Positions 41,454 through 51,342 of a DNA stretch of 64,000 nucleotides are shown here, piece by piece. The notes beneath the pieces are model-generated. The model saw nothing but the letters and a program-made list of their open reading frames with translations. It searched no databases and had not been told where the DNA came from. Numbering within the stretch: the stretch's first letter is position 1; every line of letters starts with the position of its first letter. Origin of the DNA: CAXWPM01 sp965206125 (GTDB lineage Bacteria > Acidobacteriota > Terriglobia > 20CM-2-55-15); assembly GCA_965206125.1 (NCBI GenBank), contig CBDBIN010000045.1, positions 62,001 through 126,000 on the forward strand, written 5' to 3'. Position numbers and translations under genes: made by a program.

Positions 41454-43913
41454 ATGAGACGATTCGGGTTTTCGATCCTGGGTGGCGCGTTGGTGTGTCT
41501 GCTCGCCCCAGGCGGCTCGGCCCTGGCCCAGGGGCCGAACGGATCGGGGGCGCTCGCCTCGCTCGAACAGCAGCAGGACTTCGTCGCCGAGTACTGCCTC
41601 GCCTGCCACAACGATGCATTGATGACCGGCGGAATGTCACTCCAAAGCTTCGATTTCGAACACCCGGCAGAGAACGCGGAGCTCTCGGAAAGCATCGTCA
41701 GAAAGCTCCTGACCGGCTTGATGCCTCCGCCGGGCGAAGCGCGTCCGGACCGCGATCGCGCCGAGGCCTTCTTCCGCACCATCGAAACGCAGCTCGATCA
41801 AGCGGTGGTTCGCCCCAATCCCGGAAGCAGGCCCTTCCAGCGCCTCACCCGGGACGAGTATGCCAACTCGATCCGCGACATGCTCGGCATCCAGGTCGAT
41901 GTCGACAAGTTCCTGCCCGCTGATGCTCTCAGCGACGGCATGGACAATATCGCGGATTCTCAGACGTTCTCGGCGGCGTTGATGGAGGGATACATCCGTG
42001 CAGCTGCCCAGATCATGCGTGAAGCCCTCGGAGATCCGAAAGCGGAAGCCACCTCCACGGTGTTCCAAGTCAACCGCACGGGTTCGCAGCTACTGCAAGT
42101 GGAGGGCGCTCCGTTCGGCACACGGGGCGGGCTCTCGCTCATGTACAACTTCCCTGCCGACGGGGAGTATGGCTTCCGGGCGATGCTGCACGGCACTCCG
42201 ACGGGCCGGCTCTTCGGCAACACGCCGGATGAGGAGATCGAAGTCTCGGTCGATGGCGCCCGCGTCGCTCTGCTGCCGATCCCTTCGGACCTGTCCGAGG
42301 CCGGCTCCATCAGCGGCCTCAACCTCGCCACCGGACCGGTGTTCGTCAAAGCGGGCCCGCATCGGGTTTCGGCCGCGTTCATCAAGAAGCAGACCGTGAT
42401 CGTTGTCGACGACATGGCCGAGATCCAGCACACGCTGATCGACACCGACTCGGGAGACGGACGCGAGCTGACCGTCTACCCGCATATTCGAGAGTTTGAA
42501 ATCAGCGGTCCCCGGAACGTGTCGGGTGTTTCGGACTCGGCGCCCCGCCGGCGGGTGTTCACGTGCAGACCGCTGAGCCGGGCCGAAGAGATACCCTGCG
42601 CCGCCGATATCGTCCGGCAGCTTGCCCGCAAGAGCTACCGTCGTCCGGTGGCCGATGAAGACATGGAAGGCCTGATGCTCTTTTACGACCAGGGGCGGCG
42701 GACGGGTGGCGACTTTGAGGCAGGTATCCGCGAGGCGCTGCAGGCGATGCTCACGAGCCCCGACTTCGTCTTCAAGTTCGAGCGCTTCCCGGAGGGGACG
42801 GCACCGGGCGAGGACTACTACATCGGCGACCTCGCGCTCGCGTCGCGCCTGTCGTACTTCCTCTGGGGGAAGCCGCCCGACGACACGTTGATCGACCTCG
42901 CCGATCAAGGCAGACTCGGAGAACCGGTGGTTCTCGAAGCCCAGGTGCGGCGCATGCTGGCCGAACCGAGTTCGTCCTGGCTTTCGACCAAGTTCGCCAA
43001 CCTCTGGCTCCACTTGCCGGATCTCGAAAACTTCCATCCCGAACCGTACTATTTCCCGCAGTTCGATTACACGCTAGCCCTGGCTCTGACCCGCGAAACG
43101 GAGCTGTTCTTTGACAGCATCGTCCGGGAAGACCGGAACGTTCTCGACCTGCTGACGGCGGACTACACGTTCGTCAACGAGCGCGTGGCGATGCACTATG
43201 GCATCCCCAACGTTCGGGGTAATCGGTTCCGGAGGGTCACCCTTTCAGAGGATTACCGCCGTGGCCTGCTGGGGAAGGCGGCCATACTGGCGCTGACATC
43301 CAATGCCGAGCGCACATCGCCGGTGCTCCGCGGTAAGTGGGTGCTGGGCGTGCTGCTCGGAACGCCGCCGCCGCCACCACCTCCGGTCGTGCCAAGCCTG
43401 GAAGATACCGAGGCGATCAGCTCGGGGAAGGTCCTGACCGTCCGGGAACGCATGGAATTGCACCGGGCGAACCCTGCATGCAACTCCTGCCACCGGATGA
43501 TCGATCCGCTGGGCCTGGCGTTGGAAAACTTCGAGATCACCGGTGAGTGGCGGACGTGGGACAAGACGTACACGATCAGTTCCGACGGCGTTCGCATTCA
43601 TACCGGCGGCGTCCCGATCGATCCGACGACCGAACTCTATGACGGATCGCCGCTCGATGGACCAGCCAGCCTCCGGCGAGCGATCCTCAAGTATTCGGAT
43701 GCGTTCATAAACACCCTGACGGAAAACCTGCTGGCGTTTGCGGTCGGCCGGCGCGTGGAATACTACGACATGCCGACGATTCGGGCGATCACTCGCGACG
43801 CCGCCGACAACGATAACCGTTTCTTGTCATTGATCCTGGGCATCGTCAAGAGCCCGGCGTTTCGCATGAGCCGAGCGCCGGAGCCCGTGAGCGAGGCGAA
43901 CCAACAGGATTGA
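41454..43913 (+). CDS. DUF1592-family cytochrome-domain protein (module 1)
   Basis: An 819-residue exported protein with signal peptide (LGGALVCLLAPGGSALAQ). Domains in order: a c-type haem segment (AEYCLACHN, Cys48, Cys51, His52), DUF1587-like region (RPFQRLTRDEYANSIRDML), DUF1595 (ARKSYRRPVADEDMEGLM), DUF1592 (IREALQAMLTSPDFVFKFE), DUF1588 (ILALTSNAERTSPVLRGKWVL, then a second CNSCH haem site) and DUF1585 (LLAFAVGRRVEYYDM). These large proteins occur in Planctomycetes and Acidobacteriota next to DUF1552 genes; their substrate is unknown. It is first of three genes and paralogous to 47384-49858. Confidence 0.92.
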   Translation: MRRFGFSILGGALVCLLAPGGSALAQGPNGSGALASLEQQQDFVAEYCLACHNDALMTGGMSLQSFDFEHPAENAELSESIVRKLLTGLMPPPGEARPDRDRAEAFFRTIETQLDQAVVRPNPGSRPFQRLTRDEYANSIRDMLGIQVDVDKFLPADALSDGMDNIADSQTFSAALMEGYIRAAAQIMREALGDPKAEATSTVFQVNRTGSQLLQVEGAPFGTRGGLSLMYNFPADGEYGFRAMLHGTPTGRLFGNTPDEEIEVSVDGARVALLPIPSDLSEAGSISGLNLATGPVFVKAGPHRVSAAFIKKQTVIVVDDMAEIQHTLIDTDSGDGRELTVYPHIREFEISGPRNVSGVSDSAPRRRVFTCRPLSRAEEIPCAADIVRQLARKSYRRPVADEDMEGLMLFYDQGRRTGGDFEAGIREALQAMLTSPDFVFKFERFPEGTAPGEDYYIGDLALASRLSYFLWGKPPDDTLIDLADQGRLGEPVVLEAQVRRMLAEPSSSWLSTKFANLWLHLPDLENFHPEPYYFPQFDYTLALALTRETELFFDSIVREDRNVLDLLTADYTFVNERVAMHYGIPNVRGNRFRRVTLSEDYRRGLLGKAAILALTSNAERTSPVLRGKWVLGVLLGTPPPPPPPVVPSLEDTEAISSGKVLTVRERMELHRANPACNSCHRMIDPLGLALENFEITGEWRTWDKTYTISSDGVRIHTGGVPIDPTTELYDGSPLDGPASLRRAILKYSDAFINTLTENLLAFAVGRRVEYYDMPTIRAITRDAADNDNRFLSLILGIVKSPAFRMSRAPEPVSEANQQD

Positions 43914-43963
43914 TCAGTCCGAGTATAGGAATCGAAGAACCGACGTCGATTAGGGGAGGAAGG

Positions 43964-45334
43964 ATGTTCATCACAAAGAAGCATATTTCCCGCCGCACGC
44001 TACTCCGGGGCGCGGGAGCGACCATGGCCCTGCCGCTGCTCGAGTCCATGGCGCCCGCGATGCCACGGCCGCAGGAGAATCCCGCGCGGCCGGTTCGACT
44101 GGCGTGCATGGAGATGGTTCACGGTTCAGGAGGAGCCACCCGGTGGGGCGCCACTCAGAACCTGTGGTCACCGGCCAAAGCGGGCCGCGACTTCGATCTG
44201 ACTCCGAGCAGCTTGCTCCCGCTCGAGCCGTGGCGCGACTACCTCACGATCGTCAGCAACACCGACATGCGGGGCGCCGAAGCTTGGGAAGTCAAGGAGA
44301 TCGGCGGTGACCACTTCCGCTCGAGCGCCGTATTCCTGACCCAGGCCCACCCGCGGCAGACGCAGAGTTCGGACGTGCTGGCCGGCACGTCGTTCGACCA
44401 GTGCTATGCGCAGAGGTTCGGCCAGGAAACGCCGCTGCCGTCGGTGCAGATGGCGATCGAAAGCGTCGACCAGGCGGGGGGGTGTGAATACAACTATTCC
44501 TGCGTCTACACAGACTCGATCAGTTGGGCAACGCCCACCAAGCCGCTCCCCATGTTGCGGGACCCACGTATGGTGTTCGATCAGCTTTTCGGGGTCGGCG
44601 GAACTCCCGAGGAGCGCGCCCTCCGCAGGCAGACGGACCGGAGCATCCTCGACTGGATCACGCATCGCGTAGCCGAACTGAAGACGCAGCTGAGTCCCAC
44701 CGACCGTATCAGGCTGGACGAGCACCTGGAAAACGTGCGTGAGATCGAGCGGCGGATCACCCGGATCGAGGAACAGAACGCCAGCGGCGAAGCTCGGGAA
44801 TCGCCAAATGCACCCATCGGCGTGCCTGATTCTTTCGACGAACACGTTAAATTGATGTTCGACTTACAGGTTCTGGCTTTCTCGAGCGACACGACGCGCG
44901 TCGTGTCGTTCAAGCTGAGCCGCGACGCTACGGGGCGGACGTTCCCCGAGAGCGGGTACGATGGTTCGTTCCACGGCGCGTCGCATCATGGCGAAAACCC
45001 GGGACGTATCACGACTTTCGCCGAGATCAACACCTATCACGTCGCGGTTCTTTCCTATCTGATCGACAAGCTCCAGAAGACCCCCGATGGAGACGGCACG
45101 CTCCTGGACAACGCGATGGTCCTGTACGGGTCTCCGATGGGGAACGGCAATTTGCACAACCACAAGCGCGTGCCGTTGATCCTGGTGGGCCATGCCGGCG
45201 GCCGGCTGAAAGGCGGTCTGCACGTGGTGCCGCCGGACGGGACGCCCTCGGCAAACATGTACCTGGCCCTGATGCACAAGCTTGGGTTCGACGTAGAAAG
45301 TTTCGCGGACAGCACTGGAGTGCTGGACATCTAA
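43964..45334 (+). CDS. DUF1552-family Tat-exported protein (module 1)
   Basis: A 456-residue protein. The start ATG 43964 follows GGGGAGG and opens a Tat signal (SRRTLLRGAGATMALPLLESM). The body matches DUF1552: LEPWRDYLTIVSNTDMRGAEAW, GGDHFRSSAVFLTQAHPRQTQSSDV, QLFGVGGTPEERALRR and ASHHGENPGR (a possible metal-site histidine cluster). These fall in the sulfatase/phosphatase-like DUF1501 neighbourhood and always sit beside DUF1592 genes. It begins 50 bases after the DUF1592 stop. Confidence 0.92.
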   Translation: MFITKKHISRRTLLRGAGATMALPLLESMAPAMPRPQENPARPVRLACMEMVHGSGGATRWGATQNLWSPAKAGRDFDLTPSSLLPLEPWRDYLTIVSNTDMRGAEAWEVKEIGGDHFRSSAVFLTQAHPRQTQSSDVLAGTSFDQCYAQRFGQETPLPSVQMAIESVDQAGGCEYNYSCVYTDSISWATPTKPLPMLRDPRMVFDQLFGVGGTPEERALRRQTDRSILDWITHRVAELKTQLSPTDRIRLDEHLENVREIERRITRIEEQNASGEARESPNAPIGVPDSFDEHVKLMFDLQVLAFSSDTTRVVSFKLSRDATGRTFPESGYDGSFHGASHHGENPGRITTFAEINTYHVAVLSYLIDKLQKTPDGDGTLLDNAMVLYGSPMGNGNLHNHKRVPLILVGHAGGRLKGGLHVVPPDGTPSANMYLALMHKLGFDVESFADSTGVLDI

Positions 45335-45352
45335 GTTTCGGAGGAGTGATCA

Positions 45353-47050
45353 ATGTTCAATAAACACTTCATCGGCACGGCTTCGCTGGCCCTGCTCGTT
45401 GGCTTCTGCACCAGCCTCCTGCTCGCCGGCGCTCAGGTGGATACGCGCGTCGCGGATGCGGCCCGGATGGATGACACCAACACCGTGCGTACCCTGTTGA
45501 GACAGGCCGCAGACGTCAATTCGGCCCAGGGCGACGGGATGACGGCACTCCACTGGGCGGCGCTGAACGACAACGCGGAAATGGTCCAGCTCCTGCTCTA
45601 CGCCGGCGCCAATGTGGCGGCCACGACAAGACTGGGCGCGTACACGCCTTTGTTTCTGGCAGCCCGGGACGGACACACTGCCGTCCTCGATGCCCTTCTC
45701 GCCGCGGGTGCGGATCCGAAGCATGCCGCCACTGGCGGGATTACGGCCTTGATGATGGCGGCCAGTTCCGGAGACGCCAAGTCGGTGACGTTGTTGGCCG
45801 AGGCCGGTGCCGATGTCGACGCGGCTGAGGACGTGCGCGGCCAGACGCCGTTGGTCTTTGCGGCGGCGTTCGACAGACCGGATGCAATCCGCGCGCTGCT
45901 GGCACACGGCGCCAATATCGACCAGGCCAGCAAGTTCCTCGAGCCGCTCGAGACCCGCCAAAGGAGCCCGCAGCAGAACACGCGCAATCGGGCGGGTCAG
46001 TCCGGTTCGCGTGGTGGCCGGGGCTCTCAGCCGAGTCAGGCGCAGGCTCAACAGGCCGAGAACGTGGAACCCGATCCACCGCTTGCGCCCGTGAAAGAGC
46101 CGGAATTTCTGACGACGAAAGGGGGGAATCCGAAGGGCGAACTGACCCCGCTGATGTACGCCGCTCGCGACGGCAAGGCCGCTGCGGTGCGGACCCTGGT
46201 CGAGGCCGGTGCGGATCTGGACGCGGTCAGTGCCGACCGGAGCACCGCGCTTCTGCTAGCCGCCATCAACGGTCAGTTCGACATCTCGAAGAATCTCGTC
46301 GAGAAGGGCGCCGACGTGACGATCGCCAGCATGGACGGCGCCACACCCCTGTTCGCCGTCGTGAACATTCAGTGGGCGCGGCTCACGTTCCACCCGCAGC
46401 CCACGACGAAATTCGAAGAGACTCCGTACCTGGAGTTGATGAAGCTCATCCTGGACAAGGGCGCGGATCCGAATGCCCGTCTGAAGAAGGACCTCTGGTA
46501 CATTGCCCCCGGGGGGGCCCAGAAAGAGCGGACCAACGCTTCGGCAGTCACCGCATTCTGGAAGTGCGCCGCCGTCGGTGATGTCGACGGGATGCGTTTG
46601 CTGGTAGCGTACGGCGCAGATCCGAGCCTGGCCAGCATCGAGGGTGTCACGCCCCTGCTGACAGCCGCAGGCGCCGGTTTCCACGGCAACGATGAGATCA
46701 CGACTCCGGCGGGTCGCCTGCCTGCGGTGAAGTACCTGATCGAGGAGCTTGGGGCCGACCCGAACGAGGCAAGCACCGGCACGCCCCCGGATCCGGACGC
46801 GGATCCCAATCGGGTCCGCAGACGGAACGCGGGCTTCACCGCGTTACACAACGCCGCAGCTCGCGGCGACAACGAGATGATCATGTACCTCGTCTCCAGG
46901 GGTGCCCGCCTCGATGCGGTGGCCGACAGCGGTGAGACCGTCGTGGACACGGCGAACGGATACCGGCAGCGAGTGCAGCCCTATCCAGAGACGGTGGCCC
47001 TGCTCCAGATGCTGGGCGCTGTAAACACCCACAAGTGCGTCTCCTGTTGA
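45353..47050 (+). CDS. Exported ankyrin-repeat protein (module 1)
   Basis: A 565-residue exported protein with signal peptide (SLALLVGFCTSLLLAGAQ). Ankyrin repeats recur, e.g. GMTALHWAALNDNAEMVQLL, GAYTPLFLAARDGHTAVLDAL and LTPLMYAARDGKAAAVRTLV, broken by a low-complexity linker (about residues 200-245, RQRSPQQN to QAQAQQAE). It ends HKCVSC, with the same CVSC as its paralogue. It follows the DUF1552 gene by 18 bases with GGAGG before the ATG, so the three genes form an operon. It probably holds partners together outside the cytoplasm. Confidence 0.9.
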   Translation: MFNKHFIGTASLALLVGFCTSLLLAGAQVDTRVADAARMDDTNTVRTLLRQAADVNSAQGDGMTALHWAALNDNAEMVQLLLYAGANVAATTRLGAYTPLFLAARDGHTAVLDALLAAGADPKHAATGGITALMMAASSGDAKSVTLLAEAGADVDAAEDVRGQTPLVFAAAFDRPDAIRALLAHGANIDQASKFLEPLETRQRSPQQNTRNRAGQSGSRGGRGSQPSQAQAQQAENVEPDPPLAPVKEPEFLTTKGGNPKGELTPLMYAARDGKAAAVRTLVEAGADLDAVSADRSTALLLAAINGQFDISKNLVEKGADVTIASMDGATPLFAVVNIQWARLTFHPQPTTKFEETPYLELMKLILDKGADPNARLKKDLWYIAPGGAQKERTNASAVTAFWKCAAVGDVDGMRLLVAYGADPSLASIEGVTPLLTAAGAGFHGNDEITTPAGRLPAVKYLIEELGADPNEASTGTPPDPDADPNRVRRRNAGFTALHNAAARGDNEMIMYLVSRGARLDAVADSGETVVDTANGYRQRVQPYPETVALLQMLGAVNTHKCVSC

Positions 47051-47383
47051 GGGAGCCGGACGCCCGAACCCGACATCGATCGTTCCTCTGGGAGGCCAAG
47101 GAGCCTGCCAACTTACCCTCTACTTCACAAACAGCCACAAATAGCTCTGACAAGGCCACTTAAGGTCGTGGCTGCCGCTTTCGGCGGATAGCGAGTACGG
47201 CGACGTTGGATTCACGTTCTGTTAATCAATACCGGAGGGACGTATCGGAACCCTCCAAATCGCCGCAAACCTTTCTTGATGTTGGGGTTCTTAAATGCTA
47301 AAAATGAGTGTTGGACTTGAGGGAGAACCGTATCTGAACAATCCCAGGGGGTCGGGAAGGTCATATTTTATAAGGTAAAAGTA
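47051..47383. other. Intergenic region between the two DUF1592-DUF1552-ankyrin modules
   Basis: 333 bases without a gene. CAAACCTTTCTTG at about 47268 also occurs at 41331 in front of module 1, followed in both by similar sequence (TTG-G-TTCT). An AT-rich stretch with TATAAGG lies just before the next ATG. It should carry the promoter of module 2. Confidence 0.6.
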
Positions 47384-49858
47384 ATGTATCGATACAGTTT
47401 CGCAATCATCACCGCAGGAGTAGTGTGCCTTTTCGCAGCCGCAAATGTCGCTACGGCCGAACCGCAGGCACAGGCCGACTCACCGGGCGCCGCGGTCCTT
47501 TCGGCCGACCAGATTGCCGACTTCGCCGCCGAGTACTGCCTGGCGTGCCACAACGACGCGCTGGTCACGGGAGGGATGTCACTCCAGAGTTTTGATCTGC
47601 CCCATCCGGAAAGCGATCCGGAGCTTGCCGAGAAGATCATCCGCAAGCTGAAGGTGGGATTCATGCCGCCGGTGGGCGAAACCCGGCCGGATGCGGACAC
47701 GATGCAGGCGTTCGTCCGGACGATGGAACGCCAGTTGGACAGCATTGCCGGCGCGAACCCGAACCCCGGTAGCCGGCCGTTTCAGCGTCTCACGCGGGAT
47801 GAGTACGCCAACTCGATCCGCGATCTGTTCGGCATCGACGTGGACGTCGCCCAATACCTGCCCGCCGACATGCTCAGCGAAGGCATGGACAACATTGCCG
47901 ACCAGCAGGCCTTTTCCGCTTCCTTGATGGAAGGCTACATGCGTGCCGCCGGAGAGATCACGCGTGCCGCGCTCGGTGACCCGAGAGCGGACGCGACCTC
48001 GGTGCTTTTCAAGGCCAACCGCATGGCCGCCCAACTGGACCATGTTCCTGGCACGCCCTTCGGCACGCGAGGCGGTCTGTCCGTAACGCATAACTTCCCG
48101 GCGGACGGCGAGTACCGGATCCGCGTGCTCACGTTTGCGACGGCAGTGGGAAACTTCTTCTCCAACGTGGAAGGCGAGGGTATTGAAGTTTCGATCGACG
48201 GCGAGCGCGTTGCCCTGCTCGAAATGGACCCGGAGATGTCGGAAACCGACGAAACCGGCCTCAACCTCTACACGCCCCCGCTTTTCGTCAAGGCCGGACC
48301 GCATAACGTGGCGGTGTCGTTCGTCAGAAAGTTCACGCGTCTCGTCCAGGACGACATCAAAGAGATCCGCCAGACTCTTATCGACACGGATGCCCCGAAC
48401 ACCTTCGACCTGACGATCTACGCACACCTCAGAGAGTTTGAAATCACGGGCCCGCATGCGGTGTCGGGCGTGTCGGATTCCGCGCCGCGGCGCGCGGTGT
48501 TCACGTGCCGGCCCTTGAGTCGGGATGAGGAGGCTCCCTGCGCGACGGAGATCGTCAGAAACCTGGCTCGGAAGGCCTACCGCCGGCCTGTCACCGACGA
48601 AGATATGGAAGGCCTGATGCTGTTCTATGACAGCGGGCGTCGGGAAGACGGCGACTTCGAATCGGGGGTGCGGGCGGCGATACAAGCGATGCTGACCAGC
48701 CCCTACTTCGTCTTCAAGTTCGAAGTGCCGCCCGAGGGCGCGGCCACCGGCGAGAGTTACTACATCGGGGATCTGCCGCTCGCGTCCCGAATCTCCTATT
48801 TCTTGTGGGGTACGCCTCCGGACGAAAAACTCGTAAGCCTCGCTGCCGACGGCAGGCTCGGGGACCCGTCCGTGGTCCGGGACGAGGTCGACCGCATGCT
48901 CGCCGACCGCCGGTCGATCTGGTTATCGGAGAAGTTCGCCAGCTTGTGGCTGCACCTGCCGGACTTGATGAACATCAACCCGGACCCGTTCTATTTTCCC
49001 CAGTACGACCACGTGTTGGCAAAATCGATGGAACGGGAAGTCGAGCTCTTCTTCGACAGCATCGTCCGGGAAGACCGCAACGCTCTGGAATTGCTCGACG
49101 CGGACTACACGTTCCTGGATGAACGCCTGGCATTGCATTACGAGATCCCCAACGTTCGCGGCAACCGGTTCCGCCGGGTCACGCTCGAGGACGATTACCG
49201 TCGCGGCCTCCTGGGCAAAGGCGCCATCCTTGCGATGACCTCCAACGCCGACCGCACGTCCCCGGTATTGCGCGGGAAGTGGGTCATGCAGGTTCTGCTC
49301 GCGACCGACCCTCCGGCGCCTCCTCCGGTAGTACCAGCGTTCGATGAAACCGAGGCCGTGGATGCGGGCAAGATCCTGACAGTTCGCGAGCGTATGGAAA
49401 TGCACCGGGCAAATCCGGTTTGTGCCGCATGCCACAAGTCGATCGACCCTCTGGGCCTGGCGCTGGAAAACTTTGACGTCACCGGCAAATGGCGTGTGTG
49501 GGACAAGACGTTCGCCATCAACGACGAGGGTACCCGCATCCACACCGGGGGGATCCCGATCGATGCGGCTACCGAACTCCACGACGGAACGCCGCTCGAC
49601 GGCCCGGCCAGTCTCCGGAGCGCGATCCTGACCTACGGAGACGCGTTCGTCCAGGGGCTGACGGAAAAGCTGATGTCGTTCGCGATCGGCCGCCGGATCG
49701 AACACTTCGACATCCCTTCGATTCGGGCGATCACGCGCGCGGCGGCCGAGAACGACAACCGTTTCTCGTGGTTGGTCAAGGGCATCGTCGAAAGCCCGGC
49801 TTTCCGAATGAACGCGATGGAAGAGCCGGTAACCGAGGCGGCCGAGAGACAGCAGTAA
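47384..49858 (+). CDS. DUF1592-family cytochrome-domain protein (module 2)
   Basis: An 824-residue exported paralogue of the module 1 protein, with signal peptide (FAIITAGVVCLFAAANVATA). It has the same domain series: AEYCLACHN haem site (Cys52, Cys55, His56), RPFQRLTRDEYANSIRDLFG, ARKAYRRPVTDEDMEGLM, AIQAMLTSPYFVFKFE, AMTSNADRTSPVLRGKWVM, a second CAACH haem site and LMSFAIGRRIEHFDI. Both haem sites are kept. The copies are clearly homologous end to end but well diverged, so the duplication is old. First gene of the second operon. Confidence 0.92.
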   Translation: MYRYSFAIITAGVVCLFAAANVATAEPQAQADSPGAAVLSADQIADFAAEYCLACHNDALVTGGMSLQSFDLPHPESDPELAEKIIRKLKVGFMPPVGETRPDADTMQAFVRTMERQLDSIAGANPNPGSRPFQRLTRDEYANSIRDLFGIDVDVAQYLPADMLSEGMDNIADQQAFSASLMEGYMRAAGEITRAALGDPRADATSVLFKANRMAAQLDHVPGTPFGTRGGLSVTHNFPADGEYRIRVLTFATAVGNFFSNVEGEGIEVSIDGERVALLEMDPEMSETDETGLNLYTPPLFVKAGPHNVAVSFVRKFTRLVQDDIKEIRQTLIDTDAPNTFDLTIYAHLREFEITGPHAVSGVSDSAPRRAVFTCRPLSRDEEAPCATEIVRNLARKAYRRPVTDEDMEGLMLFYDSGRREDGDFESGVRAAIQAMLTSPYFVFKFEVPPEGAATGESYYIGDLPLASRISYFLWGTPPDEKLVSLAADGRLGDPSVVRDEVDRMLADRRSIWLSEKFASLWLHLPDLMNINPDPFYFPQYDHVLAKSMEREVELFFDSIVREDRNALELLDADYTFLDERLALHYEIPNVRGNRFRRVTLEDDYRRGLLGKGAILAMTSNADRTSPVLRGKWVMQVLLATDPPAPPPVVPAFDETEAVDAGKILTVRERMEMHRANPVCAACHKSIDPLGLALENFDVTGKWRVWDKTFAINDEGTRIHTGGIPIDAATELHDGTPLDGPASLRSAILTYGDAFVQGLTEKLMSFAIGRRIEHFDIPSIRAITRAAAENDNRFSWLVKGIVESPAFRMNAMEEPVTEAAERQQ

Positions 49859-49943
49859 GGATTCATTCGTTTTATTAGATTGACGCTATCAAGGAATCGA
49901 AAAACCGATACTTCACTGGAGTAAGTTCAGCTAGGGAGGAAGG

Positions 49944-51320
49944 ATGTTCATCACCAAGAAGCACATGTCCCGCCGTACGGTGCTGCGCGGCATGGGTGCT
50001 GCCGTATCACTGCCGTTCCTGGAGTCCATGGTGTCCGCGATGCCGTCACCCCAGGAAGCGGGGGCAAGCCAGCCGGTGCGGGTGGCCTGCCTGGAGATTG
50101 TTCACGGTTCGGCCGGATCGACGCGCTGGGGGTTGACGCAGAACATGTGGTCTCCGGCCAAGACCGGCCGAGACTTCGATCTGGGCCCGAGTGCTCTTTC
50201 CCCGCTCGAGCCTTGGAAGGACTATCTCACCATCGTCAGCAACACCGACATGCGGCCGGCAGAAGCATGGGGTCTCAAGGAAATCGGTGGTGATCACTTC
50301 CGCTCGAGCGCGGTCTTCCTGACCCAGTCTCACCCGAAGCAGACGCAGAGCTCCGACGTCTACGCAGGCATCTCCTTTGACCAGTACTACGCCAAACGCT
50401 TCGGTCAGGACACGGCCCTTCCTTCATTACAGATCCACATCGAGCATATCGACAACGCGGGGGGCTGCGACTACGGTTACTCCTGCGCGTACACGAACTC
50501 GATCAGCTGGGAGACGCCGACCAAACCGCTGCCGATGGTCAACGACCCGCGGATGGTCTTCGACCAGCTGTTCGGAGTCGGCGGGTCCGCAGAAGAGCGC
50601 GCCAAGCGCCGGCAGGTGGACAGCAGTATCCTGGACTGGCTGAGTCACACGGTGGCCGACCTGTCCACCAGGCTTGGTCCGGCCGACCGCCATCGTCTGG
50701 ATCAGCACCTGGAGAACATGCGCGAGATCGAGCGACGGATCGCCAAGATCGAGGAACAGAACCTCAGCGGTGATTTCAGGGAAATGCCCGACGCACCTGT
50801 CGGCGTACCGGATTCCTGGGATGAGCACGTCAAGCTCATGATGGACCTGCAGGTACTCGCGTTTGCCGGCGACTCGACGCGGGTGTCCGCCTTCAAGCTG
50901 AGCCGCGATGTCTCGGGACGGAGCTTCCCTGAGAGCGGCGTGGACACCGGTTTCCACCGGGCGTCGCATCATGGTGAGGACGAACAGCGGATTACGCAGT
51001 ACAAGGCGATCAACACGTACCACGTCAGTACGGTCGCCTACTTCGCCGACCAGCTCGCCAAGACACCAGACGGCGACGGGACGCTGCTCGACAACATCAT
51101 ATTGGTCTACGGGTCCCCGATGGGCGATTCGAACCTGCACAATCACAAGCGTGTGCCTTTCTTCGTGCTGGGACGCGCGGGCGGCAAGCTCGAGGGCGGC
51201 GTCCATGTGATGAACCCCGACGCCACTCCGGCCGCGAACATGTACCTGACTCTGCTGCATCGGCTTGGTTTCGACGACATGACGACATTCGGCGACAGTA
51301 CCGGGGAGATGGCCCTCTAG
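49944..51320 (+). CDS. DUF1552-family Tat-exported protein (module 2)
   Basis: A 458-residue paralogue of 43964-45334, starting after GGGAGGAAGG with a Tat signal (SRRTVLRGMGAAVSLPFLESM). Shared signatures include LEPWKDYLTIVSNTDMRPAEAW, GGDHFRSSAVFLTQSHPKQTQ, QLFGVGGSAEERAKRR and ASHHGEDEQR. The leaders of both DUF1552 genes share GGAATCGAA and AACCGA before the same GGGAGGAAGG site. It should act on a substrate in the periplasm together with its DUF1592 neighbour; the reaction is unknown. Confidence 0.92.
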   Translation: MFITKKHMSRRTVLRGMGAAVSLPFLESMVSAMPSPQEAGASQPVRVACLEIVHGSAGSTRWGLTQNMWSPAKTGRDFDLGPSALSPLEPWKDYLTIVSNTDMRPAEAWGLKEIGGDHFRSSAVFLTQSHPKQTQSSDVYAGISFDQYYAKRFGQDTALPSLQIHIEHIDNAGGCDYGYSCAYTNSISWETPTKPLPMVNDPRMVFDQLFGVGGSAEERAKRRQVDSSILDWLSHTVADLSTRLGPADRHRLDQHLENMREIERRIAKIEEQNLSGDFREMPDAPVGVPDSWDEHVKLMMDLQVLAFAGDSTRVSAFKLSRDVSGRSFPESGVDTGFHRASHHGEDEQRITQYKAINTYHVSTVAYFADQLAKTPDGDGTLLDNIILVYGSPMGDSNLHNHKRVPFFVLGRAGGKLEGGVHVMNPDATPAANMYLTLLHRLGFDDMTTFGDSTGEMAL

Positions 51321-51342
51321 GGCCGCTTGGAGGAAATGAAAT

